DNA of 64,000 nt. Source: Mycobacterium paraseoulense. Its GTDB lineage: Bacteria; Actinomycetota; Actinomycetes; Mycobacteriales; Mycobacteriaceae. The position numbers and the translations under genes are program-made. The notes beneath the pieces were generated by a model. The model had not been told where the DNA came from. It made no database searches and worked only from the letters and a program-made list of their open reading frames with translations. Where the stretch lies: positions 5,208,001 through 5,272,000 of the forward strand of contig NZ_AP022619.1 in assembly GCF_010731655.1 (NCBI RefSeq), in the 5' to 3' direction. Of this stretch, positions 17,165 to 26,961 are shown piece after piece (the first letter of the stretch is position 1; each line of letters opens with the position of its first letter).

Positions 17165-17569
17165 GTGAGCGACAGCAATTGCGCCGGTTCCCTGCCGATC
17201 TCCACCATCACCGGTGACCCCGTGGCCCGCGTTCCCGCCGACGCCACGATCGCCGACGTGGCCAGGGCCATGGTGACCTGCGACGTGGGCGCGATCGCGG
17301 TCGGCGACGACGCGCTGCCCACCGCGCTGGTCAGTGAGCGCGACATCGTGCGGGCGGTGGCGGCCGGGCGAAATCCCGCGACGGCCCCGGTGTCCGCCGT
17401 GGCCAGCACCAAGCTGGTGTGGTGTGACGCCGACGCCACGGTCGACCAGGTCGGCGCCCGGATGATGGACCGCTACATCCGCCACGTACTGGTGGAGCGC
17501 GACGGCGCGCTGCTCGGCATCGTCTCGGCCCGCGACCTGCTGGGCGTGTACGCGGATTCCGATTCTTGA
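17165..17569 (+). CDS. Two-CBS-domain protein (Hrp1-like)
   Basis: A 134-aa protein made of two CBS repeats: residues about 10-65 (GDPVARVPADATIADVARAM, SERDIVRAVA) and 75-134 (WCDADATVDQVGARMMDRY, VSARDLLGVY). Stand-alone CBS pairs bind adenosyl ligands and often work as energy or redox sensors. Rv2626c/Hrp1 is the hypoxia-induced mycobacterial example, and the resemblance in size and layout is clear, but orthology is not shown. GTG 17165 is used. The stop overlaps the TTG start of the next gene, so it is coupled to the FMN protein. A DosR-like box lies upstream. Confidence 0.82.
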   Translation: MSDSNCAGSLPISTITGDPVARVPADATIADVARAMVTCDVGAIAVGDDALPTALVSERDIVRAVAAGRNPATAPVSAVASTKLVWCDADATVDQVGARMMDRYIRHVLVERDGALLGIVSARDLLGVYADSDS

Positions 17570-19122
17570 GGTCGCGAGCGGTGGCCGCGGTGGTCGGCGG
17601 GGGCCTGGCCGGGCTGACGGGATGGGACCTGCTGCAGCGCCGCCACACCATCCTGCGCAACTTCCCGATCATCGGGCACCTGCGGTTCCTGCTGGAAGCG
17701 GTGGGCCCGGAGCTGCGCCAGTACATCGTCACCGACAACGACGCGGAACGGCCGTTCAGCCGCGACCAGCGTCGCTGGGTGTACACGTCGTCGAAGCTGG
17801 CCAACCGCTACTTCGGTTTCGGCACCGACAACGACCTGGAACGGGTGCACAACTATCCCATCATCAAGCACGCGGCGTTCCCCGTCGCCGCGCCGGCCGG
17901 CGAACCCGAGCATCCGGACCCGGCCGTGCCGTTGCCGGCGGCGAAGGTCCTCGGCGGCGCGCGGGGCCGCGCCCGGGCCTTCCGCCCGTCGTCGCTGGTC
18001 AACATCTCCGGCATGAGCTTCGGCGCGCTCGGTGGCGCGGCCACCACCGCCCTGAACAAGGGCGCGGGTATCGCCGGCGCGCTGCACACCACCGGCGAGG
18101 GCGGCGTGTCGCCGTATCACCTGGCCGGCGGCGACCTGGTCTGGCAGATCGGCACCGGCTACTTCGGCTGCCGCGACGACGACGGCAGCTTCAGCCTGCC
18201 CCGCCTGATCGACCGGGTGGCGGCCACTCCGGCGATCCGGGCCATCGAGATCAAGCTGAGCCAGGGCGCCAAGCCCGGCCTGGGCGGCGTGCTGCCGGGG
18301 GCCAAGGTCACCCCCGAGATCGCCGCCATCCGCGGCGTGCCGGCCGGCGTGGACTGCAAGAGCCCCGCCGGGCACTCCGCCTTCGCCGACGTCGACGGGC
18401 TGCTGGAGCTGGTGGAGACCATCGCCGCCGAGACGGGCCTGCCGGTGGGCATCAAGTCGGCGGTCGGACAGGGCCGGTTCTGGTGCGACCTGGCCGCGCG
18501 GATGGCCCGCACCGGCACCGGCGTCGACTTCGTCACCGTCGACGGCGGCGAGGGCGGCACCGGCGCGGCCCCACTGGTGTTCACCGACCACGTCGCCCTG
18601 CCGTTCAAGTGGGCCCTCCCGCGGGTCTACCGGGCCTTCGCCGAGCACGGGCTGCACCACGATGTGGTGTTCATCGGGTCGGGCAAGCTCGGCATCCCGG
18701 AGAACGCGCTGCTGGCGCTGGCCACCGGCTGCGACATGATCAACGTCGGCCGGACGGCCATGTTCGCCATCGGCTGCATTCAGGCCCAGCGCTGCCACAC
18801 CGGCCGCTGCCCCTCGGGCGTGGCCACGCAGTCGCCGTGGCTGCAGCACGGCCTCGACCCGGCCCTGAAGTCGGTGCGCTGCGCCAACTATCTCGCCACC
18901 CTGCGCTTCGAGCTGCTGCAGCTGGCCCGCACCTGCGGCTACGTCCATCCGGCGCTGGTGCCGCTGGAAGCCATCGAACTTCTCGACATCGACATGAAGA
19001 CGGTGCGAGTCGACGAGTTGGTGGACTACCCGCCCGACTGGGGCCTGCCCGGCCCGGCCGACATCGAGGCGATCACGGCCGTGATGTCCACCGGCGCAGG
19101 ACGAGTTTGCGGATCTCGCTGA
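17566..19122 (+). CDS. FMN-binding glutamate-synthase-like protein
   Basis: The 518-aa product has an N-terminal membrane-proximal segment and the GltB central FMN-binding barrel (about 140-480). Typical pieces are SFGALGGAATTALNKGA, LSQGAKPGLGG, GGEGGTGAAPLVF and the 3Fe-4S motif CIQAQRCHTGRCPSG. The glutamine amidotransferase domain of true glutamate synthase is absent, so the reaction is unknown; an FMN/Fe-S redox enzyme is the safe statement. The TTG start overlaps the CBS gene stop; GTG 17581 is an alternative. Its last 50 bp overlap the end of the convergent P2A-type gene. Confidence 0.85.
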   Translation: MRSRAVAAVVGGGLAGLTGWDLLQRRHTILRNFPIIGHLRFLLEAVGPELRQYIVTDNDAERPFSRDQRRWVYTSSKLANRYFGFGTDNDLERVHNYPIIKHAAFPVAAPAGEPEHPDPAVPLPAAKVLGGARGRARAFRPSSLVNISGMSFGALGGAATTALNKGAGIAGALHTTGEGGVSPYHLAGGDLVWQIGTGYFGCRDDDGSFSLPRLIDRVAATPAIRAIEIKLSQGAKPGLGGVLPGAKVTPEIAAIRGVPAGVDCKSPAGHSAFADVDGLLELVETIAAETGLPVGIKSAVGQGRFWCDLAARMARTGTGVDFVTVDGGEGGTGAAPLVFTDHVALPFKWALPRVYRAFAEHGLHHDVVFIGSGKLGIPENALLALATGCDMINVGRTAMFAIGCIQAQRCHTGRCPSGVATQSPWLQHGLDPALKSVRCANYLATLRFELLQLARTCGYVHPALVPLEAIELLDIDMKTVRVDELVDYPPDWGLPGPADIEAITAVMSTGAGRVCGSR

Positions 19123-21733
19123 CCCACAGGACCGTGCTGGCCATCGCGATGCACACCAGCCACTGGCTCAGCGAGAGGGGCGTGGTGGTGAAGGCCGTGT
19201 TGAGCACGGGCAGCTGAACCACGGCTACCTGCAGCAGCGCCGACAACCCGATCGCCGCCCACAGCCACCGGTTGGCGAAGAACCGGTGAAAAGCGGACCG
19301 GGTCTCCGAGCGGGCGTTGATGCAGTTGATCAGCTGGGCGATCACCAGCACGGTGAAGCCGGCGGTGCGGGCGGTGTCCAGGGAGGACGGCAGGGGCCCG
19401 CCGGGCGCGTAGAGCCGGATCGTGAAGAGCGTGGCGGCCGCCACCGCCGCGCCGATCACGATGATGTTGTTCCACATCCGCGCGTCGATCACCCGGTCCG
19501 AGACCGAGCGCGGCGGCCGGCTCATCACCTCTTCGGTCTGCGGGTCCACGCCCAGCGCCAGGGCCGGCGCGCCGTCGGTCAGCAGGTTGATCCACAGGAT
19601 CTGCGTGGCCAGCAGCGGCAGCGCGACGGTACCGCCCTGCGACAGGCCGACGGTCCCGGCCAGCACCACGCCGAAGAAGACCGTGAAGATTTCCCCCATG
19701 TTGGAGGACAGCAGGTAGCGCAGCGACTTCTTGATGTTGGCGAAGATGCCCCGGCCCTCACGAATCGCCTGGACGATCGTCGCGAAGTTGTCGTCGGCGA
19801 GGATCATGTTCGCCGCCTCCCTGGCGACGTCGGTGCCGCTGCGGCCCATGGCGATGCCGATGTCGGCCGACTTCAGCGCGGGCGCGTCGTTGATCCCCTC
19901 CCCGGTGACGGCGACGATCTCATGGTCGGCGTGCAGCGCGTCGATGATGCGCTGCTTGTCCGCCGGATCGACCTGGGTGTACTGCGAGTGCAGGCGCACG
20001 GTTTCGCGCAGCTGCTCGTCGTCCAGCGTCGCGAGCTGAGCGCCGGACACGGCCGACTCGCCGTCTTCGATGCCCAGCTTCCGGGCGATGCGCGCCGCCA
20101 CCCGGGGATGGTCGCCGGTGATCATCACGACCCGGACCCCGGCGCGGCGCGCCTCGGCGATCGCCGCCGCCGCCGCCGGCCGGGGCGGATCGGTGATCCC
20201 CACCATGCCCAGGTACACCAGGTGCCCGTCGGACCGGCAGGCGACCGCCACCGTATGCAGGGCATCGAACGCCAGCCGCTCGGCATCGCTTCGGATCGTG
20301 GCCCGGGCCGGGTCGTCGAGCGGAGCAAGCCGATCACCGGCCTGCAGGTGCGTGCACCGGCCGAGCAGCTCGTCGGGGTCGCCCGTCGTCACGTCGGCCG
20401 GAGTCGGCCGGGGCCCGTCGCCGAGCTTCCCGCGGGCGACCACGAAGGCCGCGTCGACCGGATCGCCGCGGGCCGTCCACCGGCCGTCCTGCACGTCGAG
20501 GGCGGCATCACGGCCGGCGGCGGCGCCGGCGTCGAGCACCAGCGCGGCCTGGCGCCACAGGTCGTCGCCCTCGCCCAGCGGCGCGCCGCCATGCTCGAGG
20601 CGACCCTCGGGCCGATACCCGGCGCCGGTGACCCTCACCTCCCCGAGGAGGGTGATCACCCGCACGATTGTCATCTCCCCGGTCGTGAGCGTGCCCGTCT
20701 TGCCCGAGCACACCACCGACGCCGAGCCCAGGGTCTCGGCTGAGGACAGCTCCTTGACGACGGCATTCAGACCGGCCATCCGCCGCATGCCCAGGGCGAG
20801 CACGACCGACATGATCGCGGGCAGGCCTTCCGGCACCGCCGCCACGGCCAGCGAGACGCCCAGCAGCGCCGCCGTCACCGCGTCGTGGGCGCTGTGAATG
20901 CCGAATACCACGACGATGGTCGCGATCACCACCACGGCGATCACGAGCACGGCGATCCCCAGCAGCCGGCTGGCGCGGGCCACCTCACGCTGCAGCGGCG
21001 TCGGCTCGTGGTCGGCGGTGCGGACCAGGCCGGCGATCTGACCGGTCTGGGTCGCCATCGCCGTCGCGGTCACCACCGCCCGCCCGACGCCCTTGGTGAC
21101 GGCGGTGCCCTTGAACACCATGTCCGCCCGGTCCCCGAGCGCCGCCGGCTCCGCCAGCGTCCGGGCATCCTTGAGGACGGGTTCGCTCAGGCCCGTCAGC
21201 GCCGCCTCCGACACCTCCAGCCCCGCGGACGAGAGCAGCCTGGCATCGGCCGCCACGGCGTCACCCTCGGTGAGCAGCAGCACGTCGCCGGGCACCACCT
21301 CGCTCGCCGGGACGGCGCGACGCGCCCCGTCGCGAACGACCGTCGCCGAGGTCGCGGCCATCCGCGCCAACGCGCCGACCGCGCGCTCGGCCCGCGCCTC
21401 CTGCGCGTAACCCAGGATCGCGTTCAGGACGAGGATGACGGCGATCACCACCGCGTCGACCGGCCAGTCGCCGGCCCCCTCGACGACCCAGACCGCGAGC
21501 GAGGCGACCAGCGCGGCGAGCAGCAGGTAGATCAGGGGGCTGCGGAACTGCGCCAGCAGCCTTCGGTAGGCCGGCGCGGGTGGAACGGTGTCGATATCGT
21601 TCGCGCCCACCACGGCGAGCCGGCGGGCGGCTTCCGCCGTGGTCAGTCCCGCTTCCGGGTCGGTGCGCAGCCTGGCGACGACCGCTGTGACGTCGAGGAG
21701 CGCGGGGTCGGGGTCGAGCAGTGCGGCGTCCAC
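19073..21733 (-). CDS. P2A (CtpF/SERCA-type) P-type ATPase lacking catalytic residues
   Basis: This intact 886-aa frame has the full SERCA-like layout: cation ATPase N-terminus, ten expected helices, PEGLP (301-305) and NLLTDGAPAL, the cation-site helices. Catalytic positions are changed. The phosphorylated Asp of DKTGT is Gly (SGKTGT, residue 344, codon GGC). The TGES Glu is Leu (TGLS, residue 182, codon CTG). The hinge GDGxND is GEGIND (residue 612). The N-domain also skips the usual KGAPE segment between ARGKLGD and DELLGRC. Phosphoenzyme chemistry is therefore predicted to be lost while the membrane core remains. GTG 21733 lies 17 bp after the DUF5994 gene. It may be a channel, sensor or partner subunit; that is inference. 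Confidence 0.88.
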   Translation of the reverse strand: MDAALLDPDPALLDVTAVVARLRTDPEAGLTTAEAARRLAVVGANDIDTVPPAPAYRRLLAQFRSPLIYLLLAALVASLAVWVVEGAGDWPVDAVVIAVILVLNAILGYAQEARAERAVGALARMAATSATVVRDGARRAVPASEVVPGDVLLLTEGDAVAADARLLSSAGLEVSEAALTGLSEPVLKDARTLAEPAALGDRADMVFKGTAVTKGVGRAVVTATAMATQTGQIAGLVRTADHEPTPLQREVARASRLLGIAVLVIAVVVIATIVVVFGIHSAHDAVTAALLGVSLAVAAVPEGLPAIMSVVLALGMRRMAGLNAVVKELSSAETLGSASVVCSGKTGTLTTGEMTIVRVITLLGEVRVTGAGYRPEGRLEHGGAPLGEGDDLWRQAALVLDAGAAAGRDAALDVQDGRWTARGDPVDAAFVVARGKLGDGPRPTPADVTTGDPDELLGRCTHLQAGDRLAPLDDPARATIRSDAERLAFDALHTVAVACRSDGHLVYLGMVGITDPPRPAAAAAIAEARRAGVRVVMITGDHPRVAARIARKLGIEDGESAVSGAQLATLDDEQLRETVRLHSQYTQVDPADKQRIIDALHADHEIVAVTGEGINDAPALKSADIGIAMGRSGTDVAREAANMILADDNFATIVQAIREGRGIFANIKKSLRYLLSSNMGEIFTVFFGVVLAGTVGLSQGGTVALPLLATQILWINLLTDGAPALALGVDPQTEEVMSRPPRSVSDRVIDARMWNNIIVIGAAVAAATLFTIRLYAPGGPLPSSLDTARTAGFTVLVIAQLINCINARSETRSAFHRFFANRWLWAAIGLSALLQVAVVQLPVLNTAFTTTPLSLSQWLVCIAMASTVLWVSEIRKLVLRRWTSRP

Positions 21734-21750
21734 CGAGCGCGCTCAGCCGT

Positions 21751-22371
21751 TCAGTGGTGGCTCGCCGGCAGCGGCGACTGGGCTTGCCTGCGCGACTCCA
21801 CCATCCGGTTGCGCACGATGTGTTCGACCAGGATCGGCACGAAGGTCTGGACCGGGGCGTTGACGAACTGCTCGGCGGCCTCCTCCGACCAGCGCTTGAT
21901 CTGGGCGGTCCGCCGCTCGTCGCCGAGGCCTTCGTGCCGGGCCAGCTTGTCGGCCACGTCGGCCACGGATCGCGCCACGTTCGAACGGCTCTGCGGCAAA
22001 GCTCCGCCGTCGGGGGGCATCCGCGCGTCTTCCAGCGCTTGACGGGCGACCTCTTCGCCGGCGTCCGGACGGATGACGTGCAGTGTGAGGTGGTGGCCGT
22101 CCTCCCCGATCAGGATGACGCTGGACGGCTCGTCGCTGGTGAAGGGCAGCAGTTCGACCGTCTTGCCGCCGATCTGCACCAGCGGAGGGGTCTCTTGCCA
22201 GCCGTTGCGGCGGTAGCCGACCATCACGACCGGGCCGAGCCGCTCGGACACCGACGTCAGCAGTTCCGGCAACTCGTCGACCAGGCTTGTCGTTCGCGGC
22301 CACCAGGCACCGTCGATGTGCTCCGATACGGACCGATAGGGCTTGAGCTGTAAGCGATTATCCATGTGCAC
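21751..22371 (-). CDS. DUF5994-family protein with C-terminal three-helix region
   Basis: A 206-aa soluble protein. The N-terminal part (about 10-105) has DGAWWPRTTSLVDELPELL and GYRRNGWQETPPLV, the Trp-rich pattern of DUF5994 proteins of mycobacteria. The C-terminal part (about 125-190) is helical (ADVADKLARHEG ... EEAAEQFVNAPVQTFVPILVEHIVRNRM). This resembles small three-helix dimerisation domains found in dormancy-related mycobacterial proteins. GTG 22371 or ATG 22365 can start it. It is 3 bp from the ctpI stop and 17 bp from the P2A-type gene, so the three form an operon. The function is unknown. Confidence 0.75.
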   Translation of the reverse strand: MHMDNRLQLKPYRSVSEHIDGAWWPRTTSLVDELPELLTSVSERLGPVVMVGYRRNGWQETPPLVQIGGKTVELLPFTSDEPSSVILIGEDGHHLTLHVIRPDAGEEVARQALEDARMPPDGGALPQSRSNVARSVADVADKLARHEGLGDERRTAQIKRWSEEAAEQFVNAPVQTFVPILVEHIVRNRMVESRRQAQSPLPASHH

Positions 22372-22374
22372 GCC

Positions 22375-25300
22375 TCAATCGTGGTCGGCGTGATCGGAAC
22401 CCGGCAGGGTCCGCCGCACCGAAGGGATGGGACTTTCTGCTCTTTCCGATCCGGTCGCCGGCTCGACCCCGAGCCAGCGCCGCTGCATGCCCTGCGACGC
22501 GCGCAGCAGCAGGCCGGGTGCGACGGCGGACAGGGTGCTGGCCGCCGACGCGGCCAACAGGCCCTGACCCCAGCCCAACGGGTCCAGCGGGGTGCAGCCG
22601 AACAGCTGGCTGAGCCCGGGGGTGCTGATCACCACCGCCAGCGCCCCCAGCGAGCCGATCGACGTCAGCACCACCAGCGGGGCGCGGGAGTCGACCAGGG
22701 TCTGGGTGAGTTGCGCGCCCACCAACGCGACCAGCGCGACCGTCCCGGCGCGGCGCTGCGTGCCGGTCACGCTGGCCATCGCCCAGCCCGCCGTGGCGCC
22801 GACGGTGGTGGCAGCGCCGCGGATACCGATCGCCCGCCACATCGCCGCCTCGTCGCGGTCGACGCCGGCGGTGCTGGTCTGGGGGCTGACCGCCAGTGCG
22901 GCCGCCGGCAGCGCGTCGGTGAGCATGTTGACCAGCAGCATCTGCCGGGCGTTGAGCACCGAACGTCCGGTCAGGATGGTGGTGATCAGGGCGAAGCACA
23001 CCTCGCCGAGGTTGCCGCCCAGCAGCATCGACACCGCGGATTGCACGCGGCGCCACAGCTGCTGACCCTCGTCGAGGGCGTCGAGCAGCGCCTCGATCCG
23101 TTCGTCGAGCAGCACCACGTCGGCCGCGGTGCGGGCCGCGTCGCTGCCGCGCGCCGCCACGCCGATGCCCACGCTGGCCGCCCGGATCGCGGCGGCGTCG
23201 TTGACGCCGTCGCCGACCATCGCGGTCACCAGCCCGGCCCGCTCGAGGGTCTGCACGACGTCGATCTTGTGCTCCGGCGTCATCCGCGCGAACACCACCC
23301 GCGACGCGGCCGCGGCGGCGCGCCCGTCGGCGGACAGCGCCTCCCACTCGCTCCCGGTCATCACCTGGTCGGGCGTGACGTCGAGCCCCAACTCCCGGGC
23401 GATCACCGCCGCGGTCGCCGGGTGGTCACCGGTGATCAGCCGGACGCCGATGCCACGCTCGCCGAGCTCCTTCAGCAACGCAGGGGCGGCGGCCCGCGGG
23501 GTGTCGGCCAGCCCGAGCAGGCCGATCGGGGTGAGCCCGGCGGTGCACAGCGCCTCCAGGTGGTCGGGATCCTTGGCAGCGGCGGCCGCTTCGTCCGGGC
23601 TGAGTTCGCGCTCGGCCACCGCCAGTACCCGAAATCCGTTGGCCGCCATCTCGTCGACCCGTTGCGTCAGGGGGTGGTCGTCGTGCAGCAACGCCGACGC
23701 GAGCACCTCCGGTGAGCCCTTGATGCTCAGCCGGGTGCCGACCAGCGCGGCCGCGAACGGGCGGCCGGACTGGAACGGCAGGAACGCGTCACGGGTCAGC
23801 CGCTGCGGCTTCGAGCCGTCGCCGCGCAGCTCGGGATCGTCGGCGGCCCGGTGTATCGCATCGTCGGTGGCGTGGTCGACCCGGTGGGTGTGCCTGGCAT
23901 AGCTGGTGCTCAACGCCGCGTCCAGCACCGCGCCGGGGGTGTAGCCCGTCAGCGGGTGCACCGCCTTGACCTTCAGCCGGTTTTCGCTGAGCGTGCCGGT
24001 CTTGTCGAAGCACACCACGTCCAGCCGGGCCAGCGCCTCCACCGAGTGGGGGTTGCGGATCAGCACCGATTGTCCGGTGAGCCGGCGGGCGGCGGACAGC
24101 TGGGCCAGCGTCGCCACCAGCGGCAGGCCCTCCGGAATGGCGGCGACGATCAGGGTGACCGCGCTGGACGCCGCCTCGCGCAGCCCGGTGCCCCGCGCCA
24201 CGCTGAGCAGTCCCACCAGTGCGCCGCCGGCCACGCTGAACGGCAGGGCCCGACGGGTGATGTGCCGCAACTGCCGCTGCAGCCCGATCTCCTGCAGCTT
24301 CCTCGGCGCCATCGCCAGCGCCCGGCGCGACTCGGACCGTGATCCCACGGCGGTGACCACGGCCACCGCCGTCCCGGCGACCACCGTGGTGCCGGCGTAG
24401 AGCATGCAGTTCCGTTCGGCCAGCGGCGCGCCCGGCGTGGGCTCGGTCTGCTTGGCCACCGGCAGCGACTCGCCGGTCAGCGTCGACTCGTCGACCTCGA
24501 CGTTCGACGCGTGCAGCAGCCGGGCGTCCGCGGGGACCACCTCGTCGGCGTGGACTTCGATGATGTCGCCCAGCCGCAGCCGCTTGGTCGGCACCTTCTC
24601 GCGGCGCTTGGCCTCCAGCGCGCCCACCCGTCGCCTGGCGGGCGGATCCTGCACGGCCAGTAAGCGATTCAGCGTGCGTTCGGCGTGCAGCTGCTGCTCG
24701 GCCGACAGGGCGGCATTGACCAACAGCACGCTTCCCACCAGCACCGCGTCCAGCGGCGAGCCGAGCAGGGCGCTGGCCGCCGCGCCGGTGGCCAGCAGCG
24801 GGGTGATGGGGTCCGCCAGGTCACCGCGCATCTCCTCGGCGAAGTCGCGGACGGCTCCCCACGACGCCGCGGTCGCGTCGTGCAGCGCGCGCACCGCGGG
24901 CACCTGCTGCCACCACGCGGGCGCCGCCTCGCGGTCCTCCTCGGTCGGGCGGGGCAGCAGCCGCTGCACCTCGGCGACCGGCAACGCGTGCCAGTCGTGG
25001 CTGGTTTCGGGCTCCGGCAGCGGATCCCGCAGGGTTTTGATGGCGGCGCGGTAGCCGAACCACAGGCTGGCGACCATACCGACGTTGACCGAGGCCGAGC
25101 TGCGCCCGGGCACACCGGGAATCAGCATCAACGCGCCGATCGCGGATGCCGAGGCGGACAGCCGGACGGCGCCCTCGGTGGCGGCGCGCGCGGCGGGCAG
25201 CGCGTGCAGCACACGCCAGGCGCCGGTCAGGTCGTCCGCGATCACGTCGGCGGCCCACGGCGGGGCGTGCCCGGGCCGCAGCAGGCCGATCGTGACGTCG

Positions 25301-26850
25301 GAGCGGTGCGCGGCCCGCATGTCGGACGTGGTCAGCAGCGCCACGGTGTTCCCGGCCGCCTTCAATTCCGCCACGGCCGCCGCCACGGCGTGGTCGATCG
25401 ACCCATCCGCGGGATAGAGCTGGTCGAAACCCTGTGCCAGGGAACGCAATCCGTCGTCGTCGAGGGAGTACACGCGCGGTTGCGACCGCCGCGCTTCGGT
25501 GAGCACCGCCGCCGCGAGCGGGTCGCGGACCGGGCTGATGAGCGCCTCGCCGACGTCGCCGGCCCCGGGGATGTCGGCCAGCCGGTGCCATCCCGGCTCC
25601 AGGCCGTCATCGTCGAGCGCGGCCCGCACCGCCTCCCAGGCGTGGGCGCGAGCCGAATTCTCCACTCCGAGAACACGACTGACCGTCAGTTCGTCGGTGT
25701 ACAGCGCTCGCGGGTCGATCATGATCGCGTCAACCCGGTCGAGGGTCCGCAACACGCGGGGGCGCAGCACCAGCGCGTCGTGGCGGCTGGTCAGGCCGCG
25801 GTTCATCGTGCAACCGAACGCTTCCCGCACCGTCCGCAACGGCTTGGGGACGGCGGCCAGCGCGGCGGCGCCGGCCGCGTCGGGGTTGCGGGTGAGCAGC
25901 CCGACCGCCGCGGCGGCGCCGATGCCGGCCAAGCCGGCGCGGTTGGCGTACCGTTCCGCGGGCCCGTCCGGCGGGGCCGGGTTGCCGATGGGTGCCAACG
26001 CCGCACCGTCGGGCACCGGCCGGTCGGCCAACCCGGGCTCGTGCCGGACCCACGCCAGCCTGCCGTTCCACGCCTCGGCGGCCAGCATGGTGCGGGTGAC
26101 GGCCTCGGCGGCCGCCGCCGTCGGCGACAGCGTCAAGGCGGCGGAGGCGGCGTTGACGATGCCGAACAACACGTCGGCGCCCTCCGGCCCGAGGCGTCGC
26201 TCCACCTCTCGTCGCACCCGCGGCAGGTGGTCGGCCACCGTCGTCGGCACGGCCACCAGGTCGGGGAGCCGCGGCAGCCGCAGCAGGCTGCCGGTCAGCG
26301 AAAGGCCGAACCCCACGGAGGCGGCTGTGGCCGCCACCATCCGGCCCATCAAGACCGCGTCGTCGCCCGGCAGGCTGGCCGGCAGCGACCTGCCCGGGCC
26401 CCTTCCGTGGCGTCGTTCCGCATGGGCGACGGCCCGGCACAGCTCGGCCGCCGAGGGTCCGTCGTCGGCCACGGTGACCACCGCCCGCCCGAGGGTGCCG
26501 TTCAGATAGGCCCGCCGCACGCCGGGCATCGCCCGGACGGCCGCCAGCACGTCGGCGGCGATCGCCGCCCCGTGCTCGCCGTCGAGCCCGCGCACCTCGA
26601 TCCAGCGCCTCGGCCCGTTGTCGCTGACCCGCCGGGCCGGTGGGCCGCCCGCGGCCTCCAGCATCGCGCCCGCCGCCGCCCGGGTCAGCGCGGGTACGTC
26701 CGGGGTGGCGTGCGCCAGCGACTTGCCCAGGCTCGCCGCGACATGGCCACCCAACAGGGCGGTGCCGGCGGCGATCTCGGTGCCCAGCACGGCGACGCGC
26801 AATGGCGCCGTCAGCAAGCCCAGGCCGGGCAGGCCCCGTCGTGTGCTCAC
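22375..26850 (-). CDS. ctpI: CtpI-like giant P-type cation ATPase
   Basis: A 1491-aa P-type ATPase with an approximately 700-residue N-terminal extension before the ATPase core. The core is intact: TGESLPV actuator loop, DKTGT with Asp at residue 949, KGSPEVLASA as the nucleotide-site motif, GDGVNDAAAI hinge and a C-terminal six-helix block. The extension holds HMA-like repeats near the N-terminus (VRAMPGVRRAYLNGTLGRAVV) and a degenerate second ATPase-like region (DAIMIDPRALYTDEL, LLTTSDMRAAHR), as in M. tuberculosis CtpI. The transported ion is unknown. GTG 26850 follows a GGAGA sequence. It heads the ctpI-DUF5994-P2A operon, divergent from phoU. Confidence 0.88.
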   Translation of the reverse strand: MSTRRGLPGLGLLTAPLRVAVLGTEIAAGTALLGGHVAASLGKSLAHATPDVPALTRAAAGAMLEAAGGPPARRVSDNGPRRWIEVRGLDGEHGAAIAADVLAAVRAMPGVRRAYLNGTLGRAVVTVADDGPSAAELCRAVAHAERRHGRGPGRSLPASLPGDDAVLMGRMVAATAASVGFGLSLTGSLLRLPRLPDLVAVPTTVADHLPRVRREVERRLGPEGADVLFGIVNAASAALTLSPTAAAAEAVTRTMLAAEAWNGRLAWVRHEPGLADRPVPDGAALAPIGNPAPPDGPAERYANRAGLAGIGAAAAVGLLTRNPDAAGAAALAAVPKPLRTVREAFGCTMNRGLTSRHDALVLRPRVLRTLDRVDAIMIDPRALYTDELTVSRVLGVENSARAHAWEAVRAALDDDGLEPGWHRLADIPGAGDVGEALISPVRDPLAAAVLTEARRSQPRVYSLDDDGLRSLAQGFDQLYPADGSIDHAVAAAVAELKAAGNTVALLTTSDMRAAHRSDVTIGLLRPGHAPPWAADVIADDLTGAWRVLHALPAARAATEGAVRLSASASAIGALMLIPGVPGRSSASVNVGMVASLWFGYRAAIKTLRDPLPEPETSHDWHALPVAEVQRLLPRPTEEDREAAPAWWQQVPAVRALHDATAASWGAVRDFAEEMRGDLADPITPLLATGAAASALLGSPLDAVLVGSVLLVNAALSAEQQLHAERTLNRLLAVQDPPARRRVGALEAKRREKVPTKRLRLGDIIEVHADEVVPADARLLHASNVEVDESTLTGESLPVAKQTEPTPGAPLAERNCMLYAGTTVVAGTAVAVVTAVGSRSESRRALAMAPRKLQEIGLQRQLRHITRRALPFSVAGGALVGLLSVARGTGLREAASSAVTLIVAAIPEGLPLVATLAQLSAARRLTGQSVLIRNPHSVEALARLDVVCFDKTGTLSENRLKVKAVHPLTGYTPGAVLDAALSTSYARHTHRVDHATDDAIHRAADDPELRGDGSKPQRLTRDAFLPFQSGRPFAAALVGTRLSIKGSPEVLASALLHDDHPLTQRVDEMAANGFRVLAVAERELSPDEAAAAAKDPDHLEALCTAGLTPIGLLGLADTPRAAAPALLKELGERGIGVRLITGDHPATAAVIARELGLDVTPDQVMTGSEWEALSADGRAAAAASRVVFARMTPEHKIDVVQTLERAGLVTAMVGDGVNDAAAIRAASVGIGVAARGSDAARTAADVVLLDERIEALLDALDEGQQLWRRVQSAVSMLLGGNLGEVCFALITTILTGRSVLNARQMLLVNMLTDALPAAALAVSPQTSTAGVDRDEAAMWRAIGIRGAATTVGATAGWAMASVTGTQRRAGTVALVALVGAQLTQTLVDSRAPLVVLTSIGSLGALAVVISTPGLSQLFGCTPLDPLGWGQGLLAASAASTLSAVAPGLLLRASQGMQRRWLGVEPATGSERAESPIPSVRRTLPGSDHADHD

Positions 26851-26961
26851 GTGTTCTCCGGGCTCGGGTGGGTTGACGACCAGTGTCGGCTATGCCGCAA
26901 GGGTTACAGCGGCAGCTTAACGGGCGGTGAAGAGCGCGGGAAAAGTCGTTCAGGCCCTTTT

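Noticed and set aside
20702..20704. Sequencing error at the P2A phosphorylation site
   Set aside because: An error could explain one codon, but TGLS, GEG and the missing KGAPE segment are independent changes and the frame is intact.
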